DNA of 64,000 nt from Lacibacter sp. H375 (GCF_037892425.1 NZ_JBBKTT010000001.1:1116001-1180000); one strand, 5' to 3'. Shown: positions 1 to 9,660, numbered from the stretch's first letter. Program-made: numbers and translations. Notes: a model not told the origin generated them from the letters alone.

Positions 1-1650
1 AATGATCTTGCGATCGAGTACAATATCATTGTTAGTAAACTTATCAGTACTCCAGCTGCTTTCATCTGTTTTTACGATTGCTATATCAGTTTGCTTTTCA
101 CTGTAACGGTGTTTACTTACAGTTACATTTCCTGTAACATCTGTTTCCACCTCAACTGTATAGCGACCGGACGCATCAGTAGTCACTTTTTGTTGTTTAC
201 CACCAACATTCACTAATACGGTAGCACCGCTCACAGGTTGATTATCTTTTTTATCGATCACCAATCCCGTCATGATCTTCTTCTTTGGTGCCTTACTTAC
301 TGTGTAAGTTTCCAAACAACATTCTGATCCACGATCGGAACTAAACACAGCATTTTTTAATACAGATGTTTTATCGGTTGTATGATAATACACATCATCT
401 CTTATTGAGTTAACAGGATGACCCATATTCTCAGCGGCTTTCCATTCTGTTTCCCAGCCTTTGGCTTTATACAGATCATATCCACCCATTCCCAGTTTGC
501 CGTTCGATGAAAAAACCAGTGTACTGCTGTAACTGTGATAGAATGGAGCCTGTTCATCTCCGGCTGTGTTTATCACCGAACCGGTATTAACTGCATTACC
601 TGTTGTACCATCGGCTTGCAAAGGAGCATACCAGATATCAAAACCACCAGCTCCACCGGGGCGATCAGATGAGAAGAATAAATATTTTCCATCGGTAGAA
701 ACATAAGGTTGCTTACTACTGTGGCCATCTGCATTAACAGAAGTAAGCGCAACAGGAGTACTCCATCCGTCACCTTGTTTTGTAACAAGATAAATGGCTG
801 AGCTTTTGCGGCTATTGCTGTTTTTCCATTGTGTGAAATAAATACGGTTACCATCGGCACTTACACTCGCAGCTCCCTGGTTGATGGCTGCTTCACCTGT
901 TGGAAGCGAAACGCTTTCGCCAACTTTAAATTCATTATTCTCCAAGGTTGCTGTAAACACTCGACTGTGATATGGATTTACACCTGCTGTTGCAGCAGTA
1001 TCTGTCTCTGTGCTTGTGATTAAAAATTGATTTCCGCCTAAATGCGTGGCAGCAAATACACCTTTACCTGTACCGTTTGAAAGAGTTGTTTTGTTAAGCG
1101 TGTACATGATTGTATCAGGACGAACCAATTGTGTTTTGATAAACTTCAATGTTTGCAGTTCATTTTCTGCAGCTGCTTTCAATGGATCGTTGGCAGTTAC
1201 ATTGCTGAGGAAACGATTCACACTTTCCTCTGCATCATCATATTTACCAAGACTGCGTTGGCACACTGCATACCAGTACCATGCATCATTATACTTTGAT
1301 GGTTCCAGTTCTGCAACAGTTTTGTAGCGCTCTGCCGCTTGCGGAAAATAATTTGCCAGGCGAAAACTTTCAGCCTGTTTATAAATGATGTCATTTTTTG
1401 TTACGCCTTTGCCCATGCCGCTTCCCTGGCTGTTGCGTTTAGCGTTCAGTGGAAAATCAGCTTTTGATTTTTCTTTGGGGTCCGGTTTCAGAAATTGCTC
1501 ATACAACTGTGCAGCTGTATAATAATCACCAGATGCGTAATAGGCATTGGCCTGCACAATACGTTTATCCTGTGCTTGTGTTTGTACAAAGAGGGTGCAG
1601 GCAATTGCTGAAAGAACAATCTTACCTGCGGTTTTATATACAATGTTCAT
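1..1650 (-). CDS. PorE-like T9SS-associated outer membrane/periplasmic protein (TPR + PD40 repeats + regulatory-like domain), 3' end missing
   Basis: Partial: 550 codons are visible and the frame runs off the left edge with no stop. The protein starts with a signal peptide (MNIVYKTAGKIVLSAIACTL, cleavage after QTQAQ). TPR-like helices follow (about residues 20-130), then beta-propeller PD40-type blades with motifs such as RIYFTQW, YLFFSSDRPGG and LVFSSNGKLGMGGYDLY (about 180-430), then a carboxypeptidase-regulatory-like beta domain (MTGLVIDKKDNQPVSGATV). In this family an OmpA-type peptidoglycan-binding domain usually comes last; it would lie outside the window. An in-frame ATG 39 bases upstream (1689) is possible, but 1650 gives a cleaner signal peptide. 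It follows the PorP/SprF and adhesin genes on the same strand, the usual T9SS surface trio, so I infer that it anchors the secretion machinery to the cell wall. Confidence 0.8.
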   Translation of the reverse strand, partial: MNIVYKTAGKIVLSAIACTLFVQTQAQDKRIVQANAYYASGDYYTAAQLYEQFLKPDPKEKSKADFPLNAKRNSQGSGMGKGVTKNDIIYKQAESFRLANYFPQAAERYKTVAELEPSKYNDAWYWYAVCQRSLGKYDDAEESVNRFLSNVTANDPLKAAAENELQTLKFIKTQLVRPDTIMYTLNKTTLSNGTGKGVFAATHLGGNQFLITSTETDTAATAGVNPYHSRVFTATLENNEFKVGESVSLPTGEAAINQGAASVSADGNRIYFTQWKNSNSRKSSAIYLVTKQGDGWSTPVALTSVNADGHSSKQPYVSTDGKYLFFSSDRPGGAGGFDIWYAPLQADGTTGNAVNTGSVINTAGDEQAPFYHSYSSTLVFSSNGKLGMGGYDLYKAKGWETEWKAAENMGHPVNSIRDDVYYHTTDKTSVLKNAVFSSDRGSECCLETYTVSKAPKKKIMTGLVIDKKDNQPVSGATVLVNVGGKQQKVTTDASGRYTVEVETDVTGNVTVSKHRYSEKQTDIAIVKTDESSWSTDKFTNNDIVLDRKII

Positions 1651-1723
1651 TGTAGAAGCTTTTTGTTGAAGGGAGATATTGGGTTTCATTTTTTCTTTAG
1701 GTTTATCATTCACTTCAATAGGA

Positions 1724-2749
1724 TTATAAGCGTGGGCAACGGATCCAATCAAAAATGCTTCTTGTTCCGCTGCGTTTGATATAAGAAAGACTTAATTCAA
1801 AACTGTTTACGTTTCTTGTCATTGATCCAAGCTTTGATGCATTCACATCATAACTCAATCCCACAATAAAATTTCTCCAATCAACACCAATAAAAGGAGC
1901 AATGGCATCTTTCAAACGATAGTAGCCGCCAAACATAAAATCAGTTTCTTCATTTACATTCAGCTGTACATATGTGCCGATCATTGCTTCCGTTGCCGTA
2001 CCCTGTCGCATGTATAACACGTGGGGTACAATGCTTGTACGTTCAGATAAATTAAAACTCAAGCCACCATGTAATACATAACGTAATGGAATGGTATTAA
2101 GACTTACACTTCCTGCAGAAATGATCGGATCTTTCGGACGATTGATATGAAATACTGAAAGACCTGCAAATGCATTTGTTTTCTTATCGGGCGTTGCATC
2201 GTAGTACAACACACCCGCACCTGCATCAAACGTAGTTGAGTTTGTATTTGCAAATGATTCGCTTGTTGCGTTTGATGCATTATAACCTGTAATAGGATTC
2301 CATTGATCGCCCCATTTGAATTTTGATTGATCTACTTTACGGTTAATCAACCCGGCTTGTATCGCCAACACTAAACGGTGATTATTATCTGTTCCAAACT
2401 TAACGCCGGTGTAAGCAACAGAACCATAAGCATTGAAGTAGTTAAAACCACCGTCGCCTGCTTTTTGATTCATTAAGTTAATACCTACTGCAATGTTTTT
2501 GTTTGTACGTGTATCGAACGATAAGCCGGTAGTGCTGTATGGATTCGTTACACTTCCCCACTGGTTGCGGTACACTGCAGATATTCGGTAATCACCATCG
2601 CTGCCACCCGTCATTGCCGGGTTGGTATACATGGGATAGGTGTAGTTCTGTGTAAAATGCGGATCTGTCTGGGCAACCGATTGAAGCATGCCGAGCATCA
2701 ACAGACATGCTGTAAGCAAACCGTGTTGTGTGATGAATTTATTTTTCAT
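1724..2749 (-). CDS. PorP/SprF family type IX secretion system outer membrane protein
   Basis: 341 residues. The signal peptide ends at SVAQ, and directly after it comes the family hallmark DPHFTQNYTYPMYTNPAMTG (residues about 29-48). The rest alternates short beta strands with a C-terminal GVDWRNFIVGLSYDVN stretch, as expected of a 14-strand barrel of the PorP/SprF type. In Flavobacterium, SprF is needed for surface delivery of the adhesin SprB, and paralogs usually sit next to the adhesin they serve. Here the gene lies 51 bases downstream of a giant adhesin with a type B sorting domain, so I infer that it is the dedicated partner of that adhesin. The ATG at 2749 is the only start giving a complete signal peptide. 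Confidence 0.9.
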   Translation of the reverse strand: MKNKFITQHGLLTACLLMLGMLQSVAQTDPHFTQNYTYPMYTNPAMTGGSDGDYRISAVYRNQWGSVTNPYSTTGLSFDTRTNKNIAVGINLMNQKAGDGGFNYFNAYGSVAYTGVKFGTDNNHRLVLAIQAGLINRKVDQSKFKWGDQWNPITGYNASNATSESFANTNSTTFDAGAGVLYYDATPDKKTNAFAGLSVFHINRPKDPIISAGSVSLNTIPLRYVLHGGLSFNLSERTSIVPHVLYMRQGTATEAMIGTYVQLNVNEETDFMFGGYYRLKDAIAPFIGVDWRNFIVGLSYDVNASKLGSMTRNVNSFELSLSYIKRSGTRSIFDWIRCPRL

Positions 2750-2800
2750 TGTATTGAACAGATATAAGATTTTAAATATGGTTATCAGGTTAATAGTATT

Positions 2801-5800
2801 TTATCGAACAAGTGTAATTGAGCCTTTGAGATCAACTGTTCGACCGTCGGTCATTACTGCACGCAATGCATACACATACACACCAACCGGCTGTGGTTTT
2901 CCTTTATGTGTTCCATCCCAACCTTGTGTTTGACTGTTGAGGAATGCAACCTGTTGTCCCCACTGATTAAAGATGCGCATCTCTACTTTGTTAATGTAAT
3001 TACCATAGATCATCACCCTGTCGTTCTTACCATCATTGTTTGGTGAGAATACATTCGGCACAAATACTCCTTTATCCAAAGCCTTCACGGTAATGGTGTA
3101 AGTTCTTGCTGTGCCGATACAGCCATTGTTACGTGGTGTAACAGTTATAGTTGCGGTGATATCTGTATTACCTGGATTGGTTGCAGTAAACTGTGGCACA
3201 TTGCCGGTACCGGATGCTGCTAAACCAATTGCCGGGTTTGAGTTGGTCCATGTTACAGATGCGCCTGCAGGTGTAATTGTAAAGTTTGTTGCTGGCACAA
3301 GTGCGCCATCGTTCACTGTACTATTTGCAGGAACAGTTACTGTTGGTACTGTACTTACTTCAACAGTATAAGTTTGTGCCACTGCACATTGTCCTGCTGT
3401 TGGTGTGAATGTGTAAACAGTAGTTCCAGCAGCGGCACTGCTTACAGTTGCTGGCGCCCATGTTCCTGTTACATTATTTACTGATGTTGTTGGCAATGCC
3501 TGAACAGTTGCACCCACACAAATGGAAGCTGTTGTACCAAAGCTGAATGTTGGTGTAACAATTGGATTGACTGTAACAGTGAATGTTTGTGTTGTTGCAC
3601 AAACACCTGCTGTTTGTGTAAATGTATAAGTACCGCTTGCAGTGTTGCTTACTGTTGCGGGTAGCCATGTTCCGCTTACTCCATTATCAGAAGTGTTTGG
3701 CAAAACAGGAACTGTTCCGCCAGAACATATAGAAAGTGTTGTTCCAAAACTGAATGTTGGAATTGTATTCGCAACGACTGTAACATTCAATGTCGTACTT
3801 GTTCCGCACTGACCTGCATTTGGTGTAAATGTATATGTTGCGCTAGCTGTATTACTAATTGTTGCAGGGCTCCATGTTCCGGCAATACCATTTGTTGATG
3901 TTGCAGGTAATGCAGGAGCTGTTGCACCGCTACAAATACTTAACGTGGCTCCGAAACTGAAAGTTGGTGTAAGTATCGGGTTTACTGTAACAGTAAATGT
4001 TGCTGGCACAGCGCATTGGCCAGCTGTTGGTGTAAATGTATATGTTCCGCTTGCAGTGTTACTTACTGTTGATGGACTCCATGTACCTGTTATATTATTT
4101 GTTGAAGTATTCGGTAAAGCAGGAACTGTACCGCCATCGCAAATGCTGAGCGTTGTTCCAAAACTGAATGTTGGTGTGATGTTGGGATTTACCGTTACAG
4201 TAAATGTGGTAGTGGTTGCACACTGACCTGCTGTTGGTGTGAAAGTATAGGTTCCACTTGCAGTATTACTTACTGATGCAGCACTCCATGTGCCTGTTAT
4301 ACCATTGGTTGATGTGGTTGGCAATGCTGGAACAGCTCCGCCAGAACAAATTGTAAGTGTTGTACCAAAACTAAACGTTGGTGTAATGTTTACATCAACA
4401 GTTACAGTGAAAGTTGTTGGAACTGCACATTGTCCTGCGGTTGGTGTAAATGTATAAGTTGCACTTGCAGTATTACTTACTGTTGCAGGACTCCATGTAC
4501 CTGTTATATTATTTGTTGAAGTATTCGGTAAAGCAGGAACAGTTCCGCCAGAACAGATCGCCAGGGCTGTGCCAAAACTAAATGTTGGTGTGAGATTTGG
4601 ATTTACTGTGACCGTAAATGTTGCAGGCAACGCACATTGTCCGGCTGTTGGCGTAAATGTGTAAGTTCCGCTTGCAGTATTGCTTACTGTTGCAGGACTC
4701 CACGTACCTGTTATGCTGTTAGTTGACGTATTTGGTAAAGCAGGAACTGTTCCACCATCACATATAGTTAACGTGGTACCAAAGCTAAACGATGGTGTAA
4801 TGTTCGGTGCTACTGTAACAGTAAACGTTGTTGTTGTTGCACACTGACCTGCAGTTGGTGTAAATGTATACGTACCACTTGCAGTGTTACTTACAGTTGC
4901 AGGACTCCATGCACCTGTTAAGCCATTATCAGATGTGGTTGGCAAAGCGGGCACCGCTTCACCGGAACAAATACTAAGTGCTGTACCAAAACTAAATGTT
5001 GGTGTAACGTTTGGTGTTACTGTAACGGTAAAAGTAGCAGGTACAGCACACTGACCAGCTGTTGGCGTAAATGTGTAAGTTCCGCTTGCAGTATTGCTAA
5101 CTGTTGCAGGGCTCCATGTACCTGTTATATTATTTGTTGAATTATTCGGTAAAGCAGGAACAGCGCCGCCTGCACATATACTTAATGATGTTCCAAAACT
5201 AAAGGTTGGTGTAAGGTTCGGTGCTACCGTAACAGTGAACGTTGTTGGCAACGCACATTGACCAGCTGTTGGTGTAAACGTATACGTTCCTGAATTTTGA
5301 TCATCTACAGTTGCGGGGCTCCATGTCCCTGTTATATTATTGGTAGATGTATTTGGTAAAGCAGGAACCGTTCCGCCTGCACAAATACTTAATGATGTAC
5401 CAAAACTAAATGTTGGTGTAATGTTCGGCGCTACTGTAACCGTGAACGTTGTAGGCAGTGCACATTGTCCTGCAGTTGGTGTAAATGTATAAGTACCACT
5501 TGCAGTATTGCTTACAGTTGATGGACTCCATGTACCTGCAACTGCATTGTCAGAAGTAGTTGGTAATGTTGGTACTGCTCCGCCAGAACAAATATTTAAA
5601 GATGTGCCAAAGCTAAACGTAGGTGTAACGTTTGGTGTTACCGTAACTGTGAATGTTGTCGGCAAAGCACATTGTCCGGCTGTTGGTGTAAACGTATATG
5701 TATCACTTGCCGTGTTACTTACAGTAGCAGGACTCCATGTACCTGTTATATTATTTGTTGATGTGTTAGGTAAAGCAGGAACAGAGCCGCTTTCGCAAAT

Positions 5801-6772
5801 ACTTAATGTTGTTCCAAAACTAAACGTTGGTGTAATGTTTGGCGCTACGGTAACCGTGAAGGTTGTAGAATTAGCACATTCACCTGGGTTAGGTGTGAAT
5901 GTATACACACCTGAATTCTGATTATCAACCGTTGCAGGACTCCACGTACCTGCAACTCCATTTGTGGATGTGTTGGGTAAGTTGGGAACAGTTCCACCGG
6001 CACATATACTTAATGATGTGCCAAACGAAAAGTTTGGTGTGGTGCGGGCCGTCACAGTTATATTGATGGTTACAGGCAAAGCACATTGACCAGGAGCTGG
6101 TGTGAATGTATATGAACCACTTGCAGTATTACTCACTGTAGCCGGGCTCCATGTACCTGTAAGACCATTGTTTGATGTTGTTGGTAATACTGGTGCAGTT
6201 GTGCCTGAGCAGAAAGGGGGTATTGCTGTGAACGAAGGAACAATGATGGGATTTGATAAGATTACACCGGAAAACAAGTTGGTTGTATTTCCGTTTTCCG
6301 TGATTGTAAATCCGGCATACACACCTGCATTCAAACCGGTAATAATTGCCTGGCCTGCGCCATTTGCAACAATGGTAACCGGACCAACCGCATTTCCGTC
6401 GTCTGTATAATTAATATCATAACTGGTACCAGGTGTTAACCCATTAATTGTTACTGAGCCATCCGTTCCATTACAGGTTGTAGGATTAGAACTTGAAATG
6501 GTAGGTGCAAAAAATGCATGATCGGTTGCAGTTGCATTTTGGTCATCAGTAAGATTCCAATTACTCAACAATGGGAAATCACCAAGTGTAAATGCAATAG
6601 TGCTGGCATTGTCAAATACTGTCGGGGAAAAACCCTCTACAGTATAATCGAATTGATTATTGTTGGCACTTCTTGCAGATGCAAATGTTCCAATTGATTG
6701 GGCATGTGAAAAGAATGAAAGTAACAGAAACAATATTGTTCCTGTAAAGGAAATTGGATTTTTTGGGCTCAT
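2801..6772 (-). CDS. Giant T9SS-secreted adhesin with 14 Ig-like repeats and a type B (gliding-motility-associated) C-terminal sorting domain
   Basis: 1323 residues. A signal peptide (to FFSHAQ, residue 25) precedes a non-repeated head of about 150 residues. Fourteen tandem units of about 69 residues follow (about residues 178-1140), each reading roughly TPTFSFGT.LSIC.GG then LP.TS.N.. then GTWSPATVSNTASGTYTFTP then TAGQC. Each unit carries two Cys (SIC and GQC) that could form an internal disulfide. One diverged Ig-like domain comes next (about 1145-1225). The end is a CHU_C/type B sorting domain with VFVPNVFSPNNDGKNDRVMI, the central RIFNQWGQQV and the terminal GSITLVR. Proteins of this build are exported by T9SS and displayed on the surface for adhesion or gliding. 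First gene of the trio with PorP/SprF and the PorE-like gene. The ATG at 6772 is well placed. The ligand cannot be told from sequence. Confidence 0.93.
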   Translation of the reverse strand: MSPKNPISFTGTILFLLLSFFSHAQSIGTFASARSANNNQFDYTVEGFSPTVFDNASTIAFTLGDFPLLSNWNLTDDQNATATDHAFFAPTISSSNPTTCNGTDGSVTINGLTPGTSYDINYTDDGNAVGPVTIVANGAGQAIITGLNAGVYAGFTITENGNTTNLFSGVILSNPIIVPSFTAIPPFCSGTTAPVLPTTSNNGLTGTWSPATVSNTASGSYTFTPAPGQCALPVTINITVTARTTPNFSFGTSLSICAGGTVPNLPNTSTNGVAGTWSPATVDNQNSGVYTFTPNPGECANSTTFTVTVAPNITPTFSFGTTLSICESGSVPALPNTSTNNITGTWSPATVSNTASDTYTFTPTAGQCALPTTFTVTVTPNVTPTFSFGTSLNICSGGAVPTLPTTSDNAVAGTWSPSTVSNTASGTYTFTPTAGQCALPTTFTVTVAPNITPTFSFGTSLSICAGGTVPALPNTSTNNITGTWSPATVDDQNSGTYTFTPTAGQCALPTTFTVTVAPNLTPTFSFGTSLSICAGGAVPALPNNSTNNITGTWSPATVSNTASGTYTFTPTAGQCAVPATFTVTVTPNVTPTFSFGTALSICSGEAVPALPTTSDNGLTGAWSPATVSNTASGTYTFTPTAGQCATTTTFTVTVAPNITPSFSFGTTLTICDGGTVPALPNTSTNSITGTWSPATVSNTASGTYTFTPTAGQCALPATFTVTVNPNLTPTFSFGTALAICSGGTVPALPNTSTNNITGTWSPATVSNTASATYTFTPTAGQCAVPTTFTVTVDVNITPTFSFGTTLTICSGGAVPALPTTSTNGITGTWSAASVSNTASGTYTFTPTAGQCATTTTFTVTVNPNITPTFSFGTTLSICDGGTVPALPNTSTNNITGTWSPSTVSNTASGTYTFTPTAGQCAVPATFTVTVNPILTPTFSFGATLSICSGATAPALPATSTNGIAGTWSPATISNTASATYTFTPNAGQCGTSTTLNVTVVANTIPTFSFGTTLSICSGGTVPVLPNTSDNGVSGTWLPATVSNTASGTYTFTQTAGVCATTQTFTVTVNPIVTPTFSFGTTASICVGATVQALPTTSVNNVTGTWAPATVSSAAAGTTVYTFTPTAGQCAVAQTYTVEVSTVPTVTVPANSTVNDGALVPATNFTITPAGASVTWTNSNPAIGLAASGTGNVPQFTATNPGNTDITATITVTPRNNGCIGTARTYTITVKALDKGVFVPNVFSPNNDGKNDRVMIYGNYINKVEMRIFNQWGQQVAFLNSQTQGWDGTHKGKPQPVGVYVYALRAVMTDGRTVDLKGSITLVR
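3355..6240 (-). repeat. In-frame tandem repeat array, about 14 units of about 207 bp
   Basis: The coding repeats of the adhesin are also strong DNA repeats: blocks such as the one spelling CCAAAACTAAATGTTGGTGT (plus strand) recur at about 207-base steps or multiples of it. Units 3 to 11 are the most alike, while units 1, 2, 13 and 14 have drifted. This is the pattern expected when the middle of an array is homogenised by unequal recombination. Copy number may therefore differ among strains or be collapsed in short-read assemblies. Unit edges are approximate. Confidence 0.93.
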
Positions 6773-7148
6773 TTTTTAGCTGTTAGTTCAGGTTAATACG
6801 GAGAATTAATACATAAACATAACACAATCATTATACTTTATAAAGCGATACAGTATTTTTCCTTAAAAATTGTGTGTTTCTACTTACGGTGTCTTGAACA
6901 CGAAAATGAGTACACTTCATGATTAAAAAACGCACTGCTTCATTGCAGCAATTACTTTTTTGTGTTGCTGATTTCACAGTTAACTAACCTAAGTACGCAC
7001 TGATTTATACTTAGTACACGCTTACTGTCTCATGCTAAAAATAATTGCAGGAAAAACACATAGTCTAACTAAGTGATACTAATTAAAATAGGACAAGACA
7101 TGCCGCTGTCAAATAATGTTAAGTCAAAAAAGAAGCCGAAATATACTG
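6773..7148. other. Non-coding interval upstream of the adhesin gene
   Basis: 376 AT-rich bases between the adhesin start and the methyltransferase stop, both on the minus strand. It should hold the promoter of the T9SS trio and the end of the methyltransferase transcript. No convincing Bacteroidota TAnnTTTG box, hairpin terminator or small gene could be identified on either strand. Confidence 0.5.
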
Positions 7149-8213
7149 CTACTTTTCAATTACAATAACACTGTACTCGCCAATCTTACCCATTAATTCG
7201 GGTTTTTCTTTTTCCTTTCTCCAGATATAATTAAGCAGTTGTACTCCTCCAAATTTTTTGTGCAGGTATAATTTGCTAAAGTATTTATTTATACTTCGCC
7301 ATGCGTAGAAACTTATTTTGGTGCCTGGGTTATTTCTTCTAAACCAATTTTGACTATGAGAGTAGAAGTAGAGCTTGTTTTTTTTAAACATTCCTGCATA
7401 CAGCTTGCCCGCATAGTGCCGGGCTATGCGGTAGAGTTGTACTGGCCCCAGAGCAATGTTCATAAAAGCAGAATGATAAAACCAATCATACACAACTGCA
7501 ATGGTAGTGGCCGGCTTTGCAATACGGCACATTTCTTTTAATGCTGTTAGTTGCAGATCTTTCTGTACATGGAATAAGGCATGGTGACATACGACAGCGT
7601 CGCATACGTTTTCTTTTAACGGCAACGAAAGCATATCAGCACAAATAAAAATTCCTTGCTGGTTTTCCTTTTTGAGGTTATGCCTGGCTTCCTGCAATGC
7701 GTTTACTGATATGTCAATACATATACGATTAGCATACCCATCTGCTAAACAAACATATTCTTTAAATGCAACGGGGCCACAGGCTATATCAGCAAAATAT
7801 GTTCCCTGCTGCTTTATGTATTTGCGTACATTAGAAAAACCTTGTTGTGTATAAGCTAACATAAAATCACGAAAATCAACCCACTTGTCTGCATCTTCAT
7901 AAATCTTTTTTCCCTCAAAGTCAATATATTTTATGTCGTTATAGTAGTTAAAGATTCGCTCTTTATCGAAGTCTATATTTTTTTTAAATACAATTTCTTC
8001 GGTAAGTGGTATGCAGTAATGCTGATGAAGAAAGATAATATGTTCTTTTATTGGGTAAAAAATTGTTTGTGAAAGATTGACCAGCCCTTCTGTGATGTTT
8101 TCTTTTACACGCAGCTTTTTGTTTACCAACGTCAGTACATCGTCGTTGGCAGGAAATAATTCTTCACCGGTAAGCGGGCATTGTAATATTGAGTAATCAA
8201 TAACCATACGCAT
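7149..8213 (-). CDS. Class I SAM-dependent methyltransferase
   Basis: About 354 residues. The central Rossmann fold shows motif I as YFADIACGPVAFKEY, an acidic strand-2 end in RICIDIS, and the later ADMLSL / DAVVCHHALFHV stretches typical of Methyltransf_11/25 enzymes. The N-terminus (SILQCPLTGEELF) resembles the Trm112-like zinc ribbon found ahead of some methyltransferases but keeps only one Cys, so metal binding is unlikely there. The C-terminal 130 residues are basic and aromatic (YFYSHSQNWFRRN). The longest frame would begin at a TTG at 8222; I chose the ATG at 8213, with another at 8207. No operon partner is visible: the gene stands alone between the adhesin upstream region and the respiratory locus. 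Substrate unknown. Confidence 0.75.
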   Translation of the reverse strand: MRMVIDYSILQCPLTGEELFPANDDVLTLVNKKLRVKENITEGLVNLSQTIFYPIKEHIIFLHQHYCIPLTEEIVFKKNIDFDKERIFNYYNDIKYIDFEGKKIYEDADKWVDFRDFMLAYTQQGFSNVRKYIKQQGTYFADIACGPVAFKEYVCLADGYANRICIDISVNALQEARHNLKKENQQGIFICADMLSLPLKENVCDAVVCHHALFHVQKDLQLTALKEMCRIAKPATTIAVVYDWFYHSAFMNIALGPVQLYRIARHYAGKLYAGMFKKNKLYFYSHSQNWFRRNNPGTKISFYAWRSINKYFSKLYLHKKFGGVQLLNYIWRKEKEKPELMGKIGEYSVIVIEK

Positions 8214-8285
8214 GTTACACAAAAGAACGAAACTTTATGCTGCAATGATTATCTTAACAATCAAAGTACCGGCAAATGCAGCAGT

Positions 8286-8861
8286 TCAGGAATAATAAGG
8301 ACTTATCATTAAAAACACAATTACACCTGTAACGGCAACATAAAGCCAAAGCGGCCAGGTAATGCGTGCCAGTTTTTTATGTTTATGAAATTCAGCGGTG
8401 AGGCCACGGTAAGCTGTGAACAATATAAAAGGAAGGATTAATCCTGCTAGTATGATATGTGTGATGAGAATAAAGTAATAGACTATTTTAATTAGGCCTG
8501 ATCCTCCATAACTTGTTTCACCTGTAAATAAATGATGACAGATATAGGACACCAGAAACATTACGGAAAAACCAATTGCCCACAGCATTAGCTTTTTGTG
8601 TGTACGATAACGCTTGTCTTTCACTGCAAACAACGCTCCGAGTAACAGCAAAGCAACAAACGTATTGATCAGTGCATTCAGCCTGGCAAAAATATGCTTG
8701 TCAAAACCAAGGTTAATTTTCAGTTCCACACGACTAAGAAAGGCCACTGCCACAAAAACAATAATACTTACCGCAAAAATGAGAATGTAAGCAAGCTTAT
8801 CATTCTTCTCAATCGCCGGGGGTAATTTCCCACGTCTGTGTTCTCCTCTACTGTACGACAT
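8286..8861 (-). CDS. DUF420 family membrane protein, last gene of the respiratory locus
   Basis: 191 residues with about five membrane spans. Histidines sit at conserved-looking places: RTHKKLMLWAI, SYICHHLF, ITHIILAG and EFHKHKKLARITWPLWLYV. DUF420 proteins typically sit beside cytochrome oxidase genes and are presumed to help oxidase assembly; their chemistry is not established. Only 19 bases separate it from the SCO gene upstream, so the two are probably co-transcribed. The His-rich membrane layout suggests metal or haem binding; that is inference. It shares a His-HK..G/A-W/Y pattern with the DUF2306 proteins far downstream in this window. Confidence 0.82.
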   Translation of the reverse strand: MSYSRGEHRRGKLPPAIEKNDKLAYILIFAVSIIVFVAVAFLSRVELKINLGFDKHIFARLNALINTFVALLLLGALFAVKDKRYRTHKKLMLWAIGFSVMFLVSYICHHLFTGETSYGGSGLIKIVYYFILITHIILAGLILPFILFTAYRGLTAEFHKHKKLARITWPLWLYVAVTGVIVFLMISPYYS

Positions 8862-8880
8862 AGTTGTTCGTCTTATAGCT

Positions 8881-9579
8881 TTATTTACGGAATAGGTTTC
8901 GTTTTTTCTTTTTGTCTTTTTCTAAAAACAACAAACCAATATCTCTCGCCATTTTCGCCATTGCAATGGAATCTGTTCCATCGTACCAGCCACGTATTAC
9001 CCGATCTTTATCAAGCAGGTAAAATTTATTGGTATGAAGAAAGGCTGTATCAACTTCTCCTCCATCAATGGTTGCTGCTTTAAATTCATCATAGGCAAGT
9101 TTGTAAATGGTTTGCTTATCGCCTGTTAAGAACCACCAGTTGTTATGCCTCACTTTATATTTATCGGCATATCGCTTAAGCGCTTCTACACTATCTCTTG
9201 CGGGGTCAACGGTTAAAGAAATAAAGTGCACCAGGGAATCTGTTTTCAGAAACGCATCCTGCATCTTCTTCATATTACGAGTAAGCGTGGGACATGGATT
9301 GGGACACCGTGTAAAAAAATAATCCACCACCAATATTTTTCCTTTCAACGAATCAACACTTACTGTTTGGCCTAATTGATTCGTAAAGCTGAAGTTGTTT
9401 ACCTTATGCCATATAGTATCTTTTACCAGTTTTCCCTTCACTGTTTTTTCAGTTACTGAATCAAAAAAATAGTGACGGGGCATATCTACTATCCCTTCGC
9501 TGCTATACTTCACGATCAGATAAGCTGTAACCGGTATGCCAACTGCCAACAATAAACCGAGAATTCCTTTTTTACTCAT
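8881..9579 (-). CDS. SCO1/SenC family copper chaperone
   Basis: 232 residues: an N-terminal membrane anchor (about 4-22) followed by a thioredoxin-like periplasmic domain. The copper ligands are visible: the CX3C motif in YFFTRCPNPCPTL (Cys92, Cys96) and the distal His182 in FLHTNKFYLLD. SCO proteins deliver copper to, or reduce, the CuA site of oxidase subunit II, which is encoded in the same locus. The length matches the family. A strong hairpin with a T-run lies between the subunit IV gene and this one, so it may be expressed at a lower or separately controlled level. Confidence 0.93.
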   Translation of the reverse strand: MSKKGILGLLLAVGIPVTAYLIVKYSSEGIVDMPRHYFFDSVTEKTVKGKLVKDTIWHKVNNFSFTNQLGQTVSVDSLKGKILVVDYFFTRCPNPCPTLTRNMKKMQDAFLKTDSLVHFISLTVDPARDSVEALKRYADKYKVRHNNWWFLTGDKQTIYKLAYDEFKAATIDGGEVDTAFLHTNKFYLLDKDRVIRGWYDGTDSIAMAKMARDIGLLFLEKDKKKKRNLFRK

Positions 9580-9598
9580 ACACTTTTCATTCGCTGCT

Positions 9599-9640
9599 AA
9601 AAAAATCGTCCCGATACTCCACGAAGGAAAACCGGGACGA
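9599..9640 (-). terminator. Intrinsic terminator between oxidase subunit IV and SCO genes
   Basis: Read on the minus strand: TCGTCCCG (9640-9633), a 19-base loop, the perfect 8-bp complement CGGGACGA (9613-9606), then a run of seven T. It lies after the subunit IV stop and about 20 bases before the SCO start, so it should end or attenuate the long operon transcript. Confidence 0.7.
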
Positions 9641-9660
9641 ATATGAATCAGATAACATAA

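Noticed and set aside
3355-6240. Regularly spaced repeats that might suggest a CRISPR array
   Set aside because: The units are about 207 bp, fully coding in one frame, and have no unique spacers of 30-40 bases.
3100-6410. Several plus-strand open frames of 80-140 codons opposite the adhesin gene
   Set aside because: They repeat in step with the 207-bp coding units of the adhesin and read as Val/Pro/Thr-rich low-complexity protein; they are mirror images of the repeat array, not genes.
6773-7148. Possible small RNA or small gene in the AT-rich gap upstream of the adhesin
   Set aside because: No stable hairpin with a T-run and no frame with initiation and family features were seen.
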